Assembly: GCA_019637635.1 (NCBI GenBank)
Contig: JAHBVI010000001.1
Location: forward strand, 62,001 to 126,000
Length of the DNA stretch: 64,000 nt
From: Anaerolineae bacterium
GTDB taxonomy: Bacteria > Chloroflexota > Anaerolineae > Promineifilales > Promineifilaceae
Direction: 5' to 3'
Positions 1 through 6,905 of the stretch are shown here, one piece after another. A program made the position numbers and the translations under genes. Within the stretch, counting starts at the first letter, position 1; each line of letters opens with the position of its first letter. The notes below the pieces were generated by a model. The model made no database searches. It saw only the letters and a program-made list of their open reading frames with translations, and had not been told where the DNA came from.

Positions 1-1
1 A

Positions 2-181
2 CAGGCGCAACGGGCTGTCTGGCGCGTGCCAGTAGTAATAGCTACCGGTGAAAGCGGCCGTATTGGGCAGGTGGGAGTAATAGATGTGGATGTAAAAACA
101 GGTGGGTTAAACATCACAGAGCTTCTGGTGGAGGAGATCCAAAAAAATGCCCGCCGTCTTGTTACCCGTTCCCCACTTTGA
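2..181 (+). CDS. C-terminal part of an unidentified protein, cut by the window edge
   Basis: An open frame runs from the second base of the window to a TGA at 179-181, giving 59 residues with the N-terminus missing. The visible part is rich in Val, Gly and Asp and reads PVVIATGESGRIGQVGVIDV followed by a short helical tail ending RLVTRSPL. The last 35 bases overlap the start of the C39-like gene, which suggests translational coupling. I do not recognise the family. Small proteins of similar flavour sit beside toxin genes, so an antitoxin-like role is possible but is only inference. Confidence 0.55.
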   Translation, partial: QAQRAVWRVPVVIATGESGRIGQVGVIDVDVKTGGLNITELLVEEIQKNARRLVTRSPL

Positions 182-602
182 ACAGAGCCAGTATGGTTAC
201 TGTCTGCCAGCCTGTGTACGAATGGTTCTGGCATATCAGAACCGGCAGATGAGTGAACAAACGGTGGCCGAAATCCTCGGTACACAACCATTTGGCACCC
301 CCATTTCTAGCGTCAACAAATTAAAGGCTATCAACTGTCAGATCGTATTTCGTTCATTTTCGGCAGTGGAACTGAAAAGCTATTTACAACAAGGAGTGCC
401 CGTTATTGCGCGTGTTTGGACGGGAATGTTGACCTATTGGGCGGAATTAACCTTCCACGTTGTAGTTGTGGTGGGTTATGATGAGGAGCAGGTATTTCTG
501 AACGACCCTGCTTTTGCGACCGCGCCGCAAGTTGTTCTACGGGATAGTTTTCTGGCGGCCTGGGCTGAATATGATGAAGTGGGTGTTGTCATTCAGGTCT
601 AA
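147..602 (+). CDS. C39-like papain-fold cysteine peptidase domain protein
   Basis: A 151-residue single-domain protein of the peptidase C39-like family. The likely catalytic Cys is C19 in QYGYCLPAC, with the preceding Q15 suited to the oxyanion hole. The His is H104 in TFHVVVVVGYD and the Asp is D120 in FLNDPAF, spaced as in papain-fold C39 domains. There is no signal peptide, membrane segment or ABC module, so it is a free-standing cytoplasmic domain and not a bacteriocin exporter. It overlaps the upstream gene by 35 bases. Its TAA stop (600-602) lies inside the first copy of the 58-bp repeat. Neighbouring toxin-antitoxin and HNH genes suggest an accessory or defence setting, but the substrate is unknown. 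Confidence 0.75.
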   Translation: MPAVLLPVPHFEQSQYGYCLPACVRMVLAYQNRQMSEQTVAEILGTQPFGTPISSVNKLKAINCQIVFRSFSAVELKSYLQQGVPVIARVWTGMLTYWAELTFHVVVVVGYDEEQVFLNDPAFATAPQVVLRDSFLAAWAEYDEVGVVIQV

Positions 603-656
603 CGGCCGTGAAACACCTCTTTCCTGTGCCAGCGAATGGAGTCCGGGAACGGCCGT
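599..656 (-). repeat. 58-bp HNH-tail repeat, copy 1
   Basis: Identical over 58 bp to 1752-1809 and 2564-2621. Each copy starts CTAACGGCCGT and ends GGAACGGCCGT, so it is bounded by the ACGGCCGT palindrome on both sides. Read on the minus strand it encodes RPFPDSIRWHRKEVFHGR and a TAG stop, which is the C-terminus of the HNH protein at 2564-3541. In this copy weaker coding similarity to that HNH gene continues a further 10-12 codons (VDEGL against ADEAL), then fades. The start of the repeat supplies the stop codon of the C39-like gene. Confidence 0.9.
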
Positions 657-873
657 AGCCCCTCATCTACCGGTCGCGCAACAGCCCGTTGATTGCCCAC
701 TACGTCAGGCTGTTCTAAAATGGACAAGTATGTGTCTTGTCCCGCGCCTATCTGCTGGAAGCGGACAGCACTATGACAACGGCAACAGAGCAACCGTTGA
801 CCTTATCATCAACCTTTGGTTCTGCAAACACGCTAACGATGTGATGATACAATCCGTTTCAGAAGGTCAAATC

Positions 874-1245
874 ATGATGGAACTCTCACCTGAAAAGATT
901 GCCCACTATCGCAAGTCGGCGCTACAGCGCCAGAAACGGGAAGAAGCTGAAATGAGCCAGCGGCGGCAGCAAGCATGGCAAATAGCCCGGCAGGCTGCCC
1001 ACCTGCTGCGCCAGGAATTTAAAGTCTCGCGGGTTGTGGTTTTTGGATCATTGGCGCGTGAGGGCAGCTTCAACCGGTGGTCAGATGTGGATATTGCCGC
1101 CTGGGGCATTGCGCCGGAAAACACATTCCGGGCGATTGGTGCTGTGATGGATTTGGAGACGGAGATACCGGTCAATCTGGTTGATGTGAATACGGCACGG
1201 CCGTCCTTGTTAGCTGCTATTGAGCGGGATGGTGTACCGATATGA
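874..1245 (+). CDS. MNT-family nucleotidyltransferase antitoxin (MntA-like)
   Basis: A 123-residue minimal nucleotidyltransferase. The pol-beta signature is G58-S59 in VFGSLAREG, then D71-V-D73 in SDVDIA, with a third acidic residue D104 in NLVDV. These are the residues that bind metal and ATP. In MNT/HEPN modules this protein neutralises the HEPN RNase by adding AMP to a tyrosine. The start at 874 (MMELSPEK) is preferred because the domain begins soon after it; upstream sequence in this frame runs through the 58-bp repeat and looks non-coding. The last four bases (ATGA) overlap the start of the HEPN gene. Residues 8-50 form a charged helix longer than usual for the family. Confidence 0.85.
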   Translation: MMELSPEKIAHYRKSALQRQKREEAEMSQRRQQAWQIARQAAHLLRQEFKVSRVVVFGSLAREGSFNRWSDVDIAAWGIAPENTFRAIGAVMDLETEIPVNLVDVNTARPSLLAAIERDGVPI

Positions 1246-1730
1246 TCGCTGCTTACCTGGATTTGGTGGCTCGCATTCACCAGGAAGTGAAGGACCTGGA
1301 ACGTGTTGTCGCTCGCGCCGAGCGCGGTGTTCAAGCGGCCCATGAGCGTCCAGAAGATCAAGATTTGTATTTTGATTCTGCGGCATTAAACCTGCATGAC
1401 TTTTATGCCGGCCTGGAGCGTATTTTTCAACAAATTGGGGCCGTGGTTGATGGCAAAATTCCTGGCGGCGGTAACTGGCATCGGGAACTATTACAGCAAA
1501 TGCAAACCGATATTCCTGAATTGCGGCCACCAGTATTATCGGCTGAATCGGTCACGGCCGTAGACGAGTTTCTGCGCTTTCGGCATGTGCTGCGCAACAT
1601 TTATGCGTTCCAGTTTGATCCGGAGCGGATTGCCCGGTTGGTTAGCCAGATGCGCCCTGCCTGGGGGCAGGTGCAAACAGAACTGTTGGCTTTTGCATAT
1701 TTTCTGGAGCAAGTTGCCAAAGGGGAATAG
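1242..1730 (+). CDS. HEPN/HepT-like ribonuclease toxin
   Basis: A 162-residue helical protein directly coupled to the MNT gene by an ATGA overlap. The catalytic HEPN motif lies near R114-H-V-L-R-N119-I-Y121. In the best-studied HepT toxins the motif is R-x4-H-x-Y; here the His position is Asn while the Arg and the Tyr that is the AMPylation target are kept. The flanking ELLQQMQ and EFLRFRHVLRNIY helices match the longer HepT-like subfamily. The likely function is an RNA-cleaving toxin held in check by the upstream nucleotidyltransferase. The His-to-Asn change may mark a subfamily or weakened activity. The second 58-bp repeat follows 21 bp after the stop. Confidence 0.8.
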   Translation: MIAAYLDLVARIHQEVKDLERVVARAERGVQAAHERPEDQDLYFDSAALNLHDFYAGLERIFQQIGAVVDGKIPGGGNWHRELLQQMQTDIPELRPPVLSAESVTAVDEFLRFRHVLRNIYAFQFDPERIARLVSQMRPAWGQVQTELLAFAYFLEQVAKGE

Positions 1731-1751
1731 CTTTACCTATATCTCATGCTC

Positions 1752-1809
1752 CTAACGGCCGTGAAACACCTCTTTCCTGTGCCAGCGAATGGAGTCCGGG
1801 AACGGCCGT
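1752..1809 (-). repeat. 58-bp HNH-tail repeat, copy 2
   Basis: Exact copy of 599-656 and 2564-2621. Outside the ACGGCCGT-bounded unit there is no further similarity on either side, so here the duplicated unit is the bare cassette. It lies between the convergent HepT-like and DUF5615-like genes. Confidence 0.9.
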
Positions 1810-1824
1810 GTTAACAAAGAACTG

Positions 1825-2223
1825 CTACCACTCAACGTGATGCAGTTGACGGTCAAGGCCATAGTACGAAATAACAGTATGACCGACATGTAATATATGA
1901 CCCATCCTTTGCGATTTGGTCTTAAAGAGCGGCAACTGCAAGACCTCGCGTAACATACCGGGCACCTCAAAGCGACGTTCTGCAGGCAGCGGAAAATTGA
2001 TAATGCAATAGGCGCGATGGGCAGCTACCTTCAACCAAAAGTCATCACTATTGATGGTAATAAATGTTGGTTGTCTGGTTCCAATGAGAAGGGCCGGAAT
2101 GTTATCATCTTTGACGAGAGTTCCTGGCCTTAAAGCACGAATAGAAATGACCTGTCCAGGGTAATAGGCGCGTATAGCCTGGTAAATGCGGTCATTATGC
2201 ATTTGTTCATCTACGACAATCAT
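1825..2223 (-). CDS. DUF5615-like (PIN-like) toxin of a DUF433/DUF5615 module
   Basis: A 132-residue protein. It begins MIVVDEQM, the acidic N-terminal motif expected for this PIN-like nuclease fold, and has the second acidic strand TINSDDFWLK near residue 60 followed by RAYCIINFPLP. The family is the predicted toxin partner of DUF433 antitoxins. It starts only three bases after the stop of the DUF433 gene at 2227-2535, so the two are co-transcribed. It is clearly diverged from the second module at 17226-17585, which argues for separate acquisition and not local duplication. The assignment rests on context as much as on the short motifs. Confidence 0.7.
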   Translation of the reverse strand: MIVVDEQMHNDRIYQAIRAYYPGQVISIRALRPGTLVKDDNIPALLIGTRQPTFITINSDDFWLKVAAHRAYCIINFPLPAERRFEVPGMLREVLQLPLFKTKSQRMGHILHVGHTVISYYGLDRQLHHVEW

Positions 2224-2226
2224 GTG

Positions 2227-2535
2227 TTATGCGGCAATTGGTAATGCGGATTGTGATGATTCCAAAAATGCGCGTCCGGCCAGGTCTATCGCCTCTTCCA
2301 CCGCTTCCTTAGACAGATTACTACGGTGAAAATCGGCTACCACTTCGTCAACCGAATAACCAGCTTTGAGATCAGCTAAAATGACGCGGACTTCCAGGCG
2401 GGTGTATTTGAAAGTCGGTCGGCCGCCACAAATGCCGGGAGCCATGACGATATGTTCGCCTAATGGGTAATACTCGTAAGGCTCACCGCCTACCATTTCC
2501 ACAACGAGATCGGATGGTTGGAATTGTTTGAACAT
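2227..2535 (-). CDS. DUF433 antitoxin
   Basis: A 102-residue protein with the DUF433 signature APGICGGRPTFKYTRLEVRVIL followed by AGYSVDEVVADF and a C-terminal helix EAVEEAIDLAGRAFLE. DUF433 proteins are winged/HTH-like DNA binders that act as antitoxins and usually autoregulate the operon. The start at 2535 (MFKQFQPSD) places the conserved domain at the normal distance. It is the first gene of a two-gene module with the DUF5615-like toxin downstream. N-terminal residues EMVGGEPYEYYPLGEHIV are typical of the longer DUF433 variants. Confidence 0.85.
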   Translation of the reverse strand: MFKQFQPSDLVVEMVGGEPYEYYPLGEHIVMAPGICGGRPTFKYTRLEVRVILADLKAGYSVDEVVADFHRSNLSKEAVEEAIDLAGRAFLESSQSALPIAA

Positions 2536-2563
2536 GGTGTGGCGATTATAACACAAGGATGAG

Positions 2564-2621
2564 CTAACGGCCGTGAAACACCTCTTTCCTGTGCCAGCGA
2601 ATGGAGTCCGGGAACGGCCGT
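2564..2621 (-). repeat. 58-bp HNH-tail repeat, copy 3 (inside the HNH gene)
   Basis: This copy forms the last 18 codons and stop of the HNH gene at 2564-3541. The encoded tail PDSIRWHRKEVF resembles the natural C-terminus of this HNH family; the next HNH gene ends APAKEFLYIHRNQYF in the same position. This copy is therefore probably the source and the other two are derived. Confidence 0.85.
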
Positions 2622-3541
2622 AGCGCCTCATCCGCCGGGCCGAGCAGGGGACGGCCAGCAAAAGTGAGCAGGTGGCCGGGCAGGTTAGGGGTGGATGCCA
2701 GTTGGGGTGATGTTTTTACCTGATATTGGTCGGTAAACGTGACCAATCCCTCATCAAATGTCCAATGACATAGATGGCAAAGCGCCAACCCATTACGCGG
2801 GTCGTCGTTGTGGCTGATGCTCCAGGGGATGATGTGGGCGGCGGCAACGGCCGTGTGTCCATCGGCCGTTAATATCCGCACTCCGCAAATGGCACAACGG
2901 TGATCATAGGCTCTGACGATAGCCCGGCGGAACCCCTGGTCACGTATTGGCGTGGGAATGGTAGACGAATCTTCGGCAACTTCCTTGAGAATGGTGTGTG
3001 CTTTAGCCAGCAATTCCTGACTGTACTCATAGGCAGCCGCGTTAATTTCGCCTTGTTCAAGGAGGCTGGCGCGTATTTCCGGGGCAAAATACGTCTCGAT
3101 CAAGACCCTGCGCAATACATCACGCGAATCTGACGCACAAAGCAAGGCGTAGAGATCATCGTCCAGCCTGGCTCCTAATATGATTGCACTCAAGGCTGCT
3201 AAACCAGCATTGGGGCGGTAGACAGTCAAGGCAACCTCTTGACCGGGGTGAGGTAGTAAATGCCAAAACCCTTCACTTTGCAGGTAGTAAAAAGGGTATG
3301 TGATGTTACCACGTTGACTGGGCGGACGAACTTTGTGCCAGTAGAAACCGAAAAGTTCAACAAGTTCACCAGTTGGTTCAATAAGATTGGTAGATAGGCT
3401 TCCTTGTGCAAAAAGGTCTAGAACAGCCAGGAGGAGAAGCGGTTTGTGTGGAGCGCGGTGGGTGGTAACTGCCGTCCACGTTTTACGGTTTTTATTTGCG
3501 TTGAGGCTGGCAAATCGCTGAATGTAGTGTTCCATGTTCAT
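2564..3541 (-). CDS. HNH endonuclease (predicted restriction-type, COG3440-like)
   Basis: A 325-residue two-part protein. The N-terminal part (about 1-190) contains RAPHKPLLLLAVLDLF and YPFYYLQSEGFWHL, features of the DNA-recognition half of predicted restriction HNH enzymes. The nuclease part has C217-x2-C220, H236 in AAAHIIPW, N250 in DPRNGLALCHLCH and a downstream His/Asp in WTFDEGL. The C-terminal tail PFPDSIRWHRKEVFHGR is encoded by the 58-bp repeat. A second HNH gene lies 79 bp upstream on the same strand, and together they look like a modified-DNA or invader-DNA restriction pair. The region 2.9-4.5 kb almost lacks ACGGCCGT and is more AT-rich than its surroundings, consistent with transfer. 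Confidence 0.85.
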   Translation of the reverse strand: MNMEHYIQRFASLNANKNRKTWTAVTTHRAPHKPLLLLAVLDLFAQGSLSTNLIEPTGELVELFGFYWHKVRPPSQRGNITYPFYYLQSEGFWHLLPHPGQEVALTVYRPNAGLAALSAIILGARLDDDLYALLCASDSRDVLRRVLIETYFAPEIRASLLEQGEINAAAYEYSQELLAKAHTILKEVAEDSSTIPTPIRDQGFRRAIVRAYDHRCAICGVRILTADGHTAVAAAHIIPWSISHNDDPRNGLALCHLCHWTFDEGLVTFTDQYQVKTSPQLASTPNLPGHLLTFAGRPLLGPADEALRPFPDSIRWHRKEVFHGR

Positions 3542-3620
3542 TTATATTGCCTGTTTTATGCAAACCAATCTCGATGTTCATGGAATGGTCGTCTAAAGCA
3601 GTATAGTCTTGGTTGGGAAA

Positions 3621-4415
3621 TCATTGGACAAAATACTGATTACGATGAATGTACAAGAATTCTTTCGCAGGTGCGAACCGATCTGGTAACAATATAGGGT
3701 GGGTATTGTAAATCATCAACCCATTTTTCACTGCTTCGTGTAAAAAGTAGTGGTAGATTGCCGAACTAACCAACACTCTGTAATCATCATCAATTGATAA
3801 AAGCCCACGGTCAAACGCCTTATCATGCAGAGCGCATAGAGATAAGCCATTACTGGGATTTAATCGTAAATCCTCTCGGTCTTTCCATGGAATGATATGG
3901 CTGGCGATCAGTAGCTCTGTAATTGGCATACCACAGACGCAACAGCGTTCACGGTAATTCGCCATAATTGAGTCTCGAAAGAACCTTTGTCCCAACCGTA
4001 CCTTTACTAAGCGCTCCTTTTCTGTTAAGGCGCTCTGTTTTTCTTGTGGCAATTTGTCGGCTATTTCGCTTAGATTTTTGTCTGCTTCGGCTTTTGCCTG
4101 TGGTTGCATCAAAGTCTCTAATAGATTTTCGCTTTCCAAAATGACATATTCCCAATCACTTTGCACTTCTTCCCAAAGTTGTTGCGCTAATCGTCCTGGT
4201 GGACGAAGCCCACTGACACCTCGGTTTTGATGGTACGGATCGAGACTAGCAAAATTGCTGAGTTGCATTGCCACAGAACTTGATGTGCGATCAATCAGTT
4301 TTGCCAAGTTGATTACTTTTGGATTGTGTTGGTCAAATTGACCAAAAGGGATCTTAAAATACAGGTTGAGTGCGAGTAACAACTCATCGCGTGTCCACAA
4401 TTTGCCTTTCTTCAT
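3621..4415 (-). CDS. HNH endonuclease, second copy with a different N-terminal domain
   Basis: A 264-residue protein. The N-terminal 100 residues (TRDELLLALNLYF, then HNPKVINLAKLIDRTSSSVAMQ) form a helical domain often fused to HNH nucleases in predicted restriction enzymes. The nuclease motif is C158-C-x-C161 region, H173 in IASHIIPWKD, N189 in NPSNGLSLC and H197 in ALHDKAFDRGL. The family tail APAKEFLYIHRNQYF is at the C-terminus. It lies upstream of the HNH gene at 2564-3541 on the same strand. Sequence identity between the two is limited to the nuclease part, so they are paralogues or complementary subunits and not a recent duplicate. Confidence 0.85.
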   Translation of the reverse strand: MKKGKLWTRDELLLALNLYFKIPFGQFDQHNPKVINLAKLIDRTSSSVAMQLSNFASLDPYHQNRGVSGLRPPGRLAQQLWEEVQSDWEYVILESENLLETLMQPQAKAEADKNLSEIADKLPQEKQSALTEKERLVKVRLGQRFFRDSIMANYRERCCVCGMPITELLIASHIIPWKDREDLRLNPSNGLSLCALHDKAFDRGLLSIDDDYRVLVSSAIYHYFLHEAVKNGLMIYNTHPILLPDRFAPAKEFLYIHRNQYFVQ

Positions 4416-4679
4416 ATTTGCACTTGCATTTCTGGAATTATCACCAGTCTAAGTTTCAAGTGTAGTACAAATTTTTGAACCTCATTCCCCCGCCTGCCGC
4501 ACCCACACCACGGCCGTATCATCCCGACACAGATGTTCCTATTGCAAAGCGAAATGAGCAACGAGCCTGGATAAGTTGAATTCACCCGTAAGCAGGCGTA
4601 TAATTCATGTTGACGCGGCGTTGTAAGTCCCGGATAAGTTGGGCGTTCGGAGAACGCCCCACTCCGCCCAGAGCGGTGG
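4416..4679. other. Gene-free stretch with a duplicated gene-tail fragment
   Basis: Bases 4499-4527 repeat, with no mismatch over 29 bp, the sequence at 5329-5357 that encodes the C-terminus of the GT-C protein. A 7-bp perfect hairpin (GGGCGTT, loop CGGAG, AACGCCC) lies at 4641-4659. No coding sequence is supported. Confidence 0.6.
4499..4527 (+). repeat. 29-bp direct repeat, left copy
   Basis: Identical to 5329-5357, where the same bases are coding for the GT-C protein. The two copies flank the broken DUF3800 gene at a distance of 830 bp, as would be left by a tandem duplication or an insertion with target copying. Confidence 0.85.
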
Positions 4680-5302
4680 TTATCGGCTACCGGGCCGGCC
4701 GCTTTTTTTTGCCCCCATCACTTTTTCCAACACTATCACGTTTTCTATCAATTGTGCCGCCCAAAGTTCACCAAATTCATGTTTTTGTCGCAAAGCCCAG
4801 GCCACAAAATCCACTGCCTGCAAACCAGGGTGCATGGCAGAATCTACTTGCTCAATGATCAGCACCTGCTCTGGGATATGGCTCACTTCCTGGCGTATCG
4901 CCTGTTCTAGCTGTACTGCCTGACGACGATTGGTGTAACGTCGGTCAAGATAGACGTGCAACTGAGGATGTTTAGTCAGGCAATGTGAGATAACACGAGC
5001 CAGTGCTAACCGGTACAATATCTCACCGCTCTCTGATGGTGTTTCTTGTTGGTCAACAATGACAGCAAAGATTTCAAAATTCCCTTGCCCCAGCCATTTC
5101 AAAACCCGCTTGATTACTGTTGATTGACTTCGTGCTGCTTTTAGTTCGTTCTGGCGAGACTTAACGCCTAACGATTGCCGGATACGCTTCATCTGTGTGG
5201 TTATGGGCGAGTGGAATCGGCGACTATTGCCGCCACAACAAAATACCGCTCATCACGGCCAGGGGCGGGGGTTCCAGATTCATCCACAAACAGCACTTTC
5301 AT
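4680..5302 (-). pseudogene. DUF3800 protein gene, frameshifted
   Basis: A DUF3800 gene in two frames. The first piece starts at 5302 (MKVLFVDESGTP, the hallmark N-terminus of DUF3800, with the acidic DES motif) and ends after 33 residues at a TAA near 5201. The rest continues in another frame: the reading ITTQMKRIRQSLG leads into ELKAARS, IFAVIVDQQ, HVYLDRRYTNRRQAV and the terminal DSAMHPGLQAVDFVAWALRQ typical of the family. A single indel near 5200-5215 would restore a protein of about 205 residues. DUF3800 is an RNase H-like fold common in accessory islands. The break could be real decay, a sequencing error or a programmed shift. Confidence 0.8.
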
Positions 5303-5311
5303 TATGAATGA

Positions 5312-6802
5312 TCAATCACTTTGGTGCTGCACCCACACCACGGCCGTATCATCCCGATACACCTCTGCCCATGCCGATGATTGGGAGAGCCAGGCGGCCA
5401 ACGGCCGTTCCGGGGGCAAAATCACCCACTGTATATCCCGCACCGCCAGCCGTTCCTGCCAGCCCTCTTTCGCGTCCGCAATCTGGATGAATTCGCGGGT
5501 CAGCGCCTCGCCGTAAAAATCGGTCTGGGCGTCCATAAACACCTCCCGCTCCGGCCACAGCCGGTAGAGCAGATAGCCGCCCCAGTGGAACTCGTTGAAC
5601 ATATTGCCGGTCGGTAAATCGTCGGCCAGGGCATCAATGGCCGCGATGGGGAATTGGCGTTCGCTGAAGGTGTTGCCCGCCCGAAAAATATCCATCTTCG
5701 TCCCGTTCGCCTGCGCCCACATCACGCCCAACACAACCACCACCGCCCACATCCAGCCCCACGTCTGGCGGGCGGCGGCGTCCGTGCCCGTCAGGAAGTG
5801 GCCCAATCGCGGCCATACGCCATCTATCCAGCCATCCACTTCCGGCAGCAGCACGACGATGGCCACCAGCCCATACAAGGGGATATTCCGCGCCGAATAG
5901 AGGGCAAAAGCCGTCCACACCACCAGCAAAACCAGCGGCGTCCACGCCAGCCGCCGCCCGCTTAGCCAGCCAAAACCCAACGACCCTAACAGCAAGGCGG
6001 CAAACGGCCACGCGCTCACTTGATGAAAATTGGGGCTGCGGTATTCATTGGTGATGTCCACCAGAAAGTCGTTTTGCAAATAGGCAAAGCTGTGCTGCAA
6101 CATCACCGGGCCAACGGGATTGAGGGCGGCGATGAGAATGAGCAGCAGCAGGGTGAGCAGTAGGGTCACGGCCGTGCGCCACTCCCGGCCCAGCCCCGCC
6201 CCCGCCACATACAGCCCTACCAGCACAACCCCACTGATGAACGCGCCGTGTGTATTGGCCCACACCAGCATCAGCGGCAGCAGCCAGAGCAGCGTTTTGC
6301 TCTTGGGCTGCCGCCGGTACAGTTCCAAAATGAGCAGCGCCAGGGCAAAAAAGAGCAGGGTGAACAGGTGCGGCCGGGTGAGGGTGTGAATGGCCCCCAC
6401 CATTGAGGCAAAAATCCCCCCCGCCAGCGCCAGTAGCGCCCGCACCCCCACGCGCTGCAAGGTGATGGTGGTAATGGCATAGGTGGCGGCAATGAGCACG
6501 GCCGTCAACCAGGCAATGCCGTTCAACCCTGCCGCCCCATACGCCCAGGCAAACTCCAACTGACTCAGCCATTCATGCGGTACCAGGAAACGGCCGTGCA
6601 TGGTGTGGGAGAAAATATCCGTCGTGGGGATAGCCCGGTTGTCCAGTATGTATCGCCCCACCGTCAGATGCCGCCCCAAATCCCCATCCCCATTCAACAT
6701 CTGCGGCATAAACAGCAGGCTCATCCAGAACACCAAAATAAAAACCAACACACTCACCGACGGCAAAAACCATTGGCGTTTGGGTATACGATGCTCGTCC
6801 AT
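5312..6802 (-). CDS. GT-C-type multipass membrane glycosyltransferase-like protein
   Basis: A 496-residue protein with about eleven hydrophobic segments between residues 15 and 390 and a soluble C-terminal domain. The first external loop reads NGDGDLGRHLTVGRYILDN, then PTTDIFSHT and VPHEWLSQ. This D-x-x-x-H...HEWL arrangement is usual for GT-C enzymes that use polyprenyl-phosphate sugars. The start at 6802 (MDEHRIPKRQWF) has an AGGA site just upstream; further upstream the frame crosses an intergenic hairpin. The C-terminal domain (EVFMDAQTDFYGEALTREFIQ) probably faces outside. It lies 59 bp downstream of another GT-C-like gene on the same strand. The sugar and acceptor cannot be read from sequence. 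Confidence 0.7.
   Translation of the reverse strand: MDEHRIPKRQWFLPSVSVLVFILVFWMSLLFMPQMLNGDGDLGRHLTVGRYILDNRAIPTTDIFSHTMHGRFLVPHEWLSQLEFAWAYGAAGLNGIAWLTAVLIAATYAITTITLQRVGVRALLALAGGIFASMVGAIHTLTRPHLFTLLFFALALLILELYRRQPKSKTLLWLLPLMLVWANTHGAFISGVVLVGLYVAGAGLGREWRTAVTLLLTLLLLILIAALNPVGPVMLQHSFAYLQNDFLVDITNEYRSPNFHQVSAWPFAALLLGSLGFGWLSGRRLAWTPLVLLVVWTAFALYSARNIPLYGLVAIVVLLPEVDGWIDGVWPRLGHFLTGTDAAARQTWGWMWAVVVVLGVMWAQANGTKMDIFRAGNTFSERQFPIAAIDALADDLPTGNMFNEFHWGGYLLYRLWPEREVFMDAQTDFYGEALTREFIQIADAKEGWQERLAVRDIQWVILPPERPLAAWLSQSSAWAEVYRDDTAVVWVQHQSD
5329..5357 (+). repeat. 29-bp direct repeat, right copy (within the GT-C gene)
   Basis: Encodes the last residues of the GT-C protein (DDTAVVWVQHQSD region) and matches 4499-4527 exactly. 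It includes one ACGGCCGT site. Confidence 0.85.
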
Positions 6803-6817
6803 ATGCAAAATCCTGGG

Positions 6818-6905
6818 AATTAACCACGGATTGGACGGATAAGGCGGATAGGCACGGATTTTTATCCGTTCAAATCCGTTCCATCCGTCATATCCGTGGT
6901 GAATT
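6818..6905. repeat. Inverted word hairpin, ATCCGT family
   Basis: Several ACGGAT words on the left face ATCCGT words on the right, with outer arms AACCACGGAT and ATCCGTGGTG. The right arm forms the last codons of the upstream membrane gene, whose C-terminus TTDMTDGTDLNG is therefore repeat-derived. Confidence 0.75.

Noticed and set aside
514..873. N-terminal extension of the MNT gene back to 514
   Set aside because: It crosses the 58-bp repeat and overlaps the C39-like gene; the domain and a sensible start lie at 874.
4641..4659. Terminator of the DUF3800 gene
   Set aside because: The 7-bp stem has no T-run in the required orientation.
6855..6885. tRNA-like T-arm TTCAAATCC
   Set aside because: It is part of the ATCCGT-word hairpin; no acceptor or anticodon arm can be drawn.
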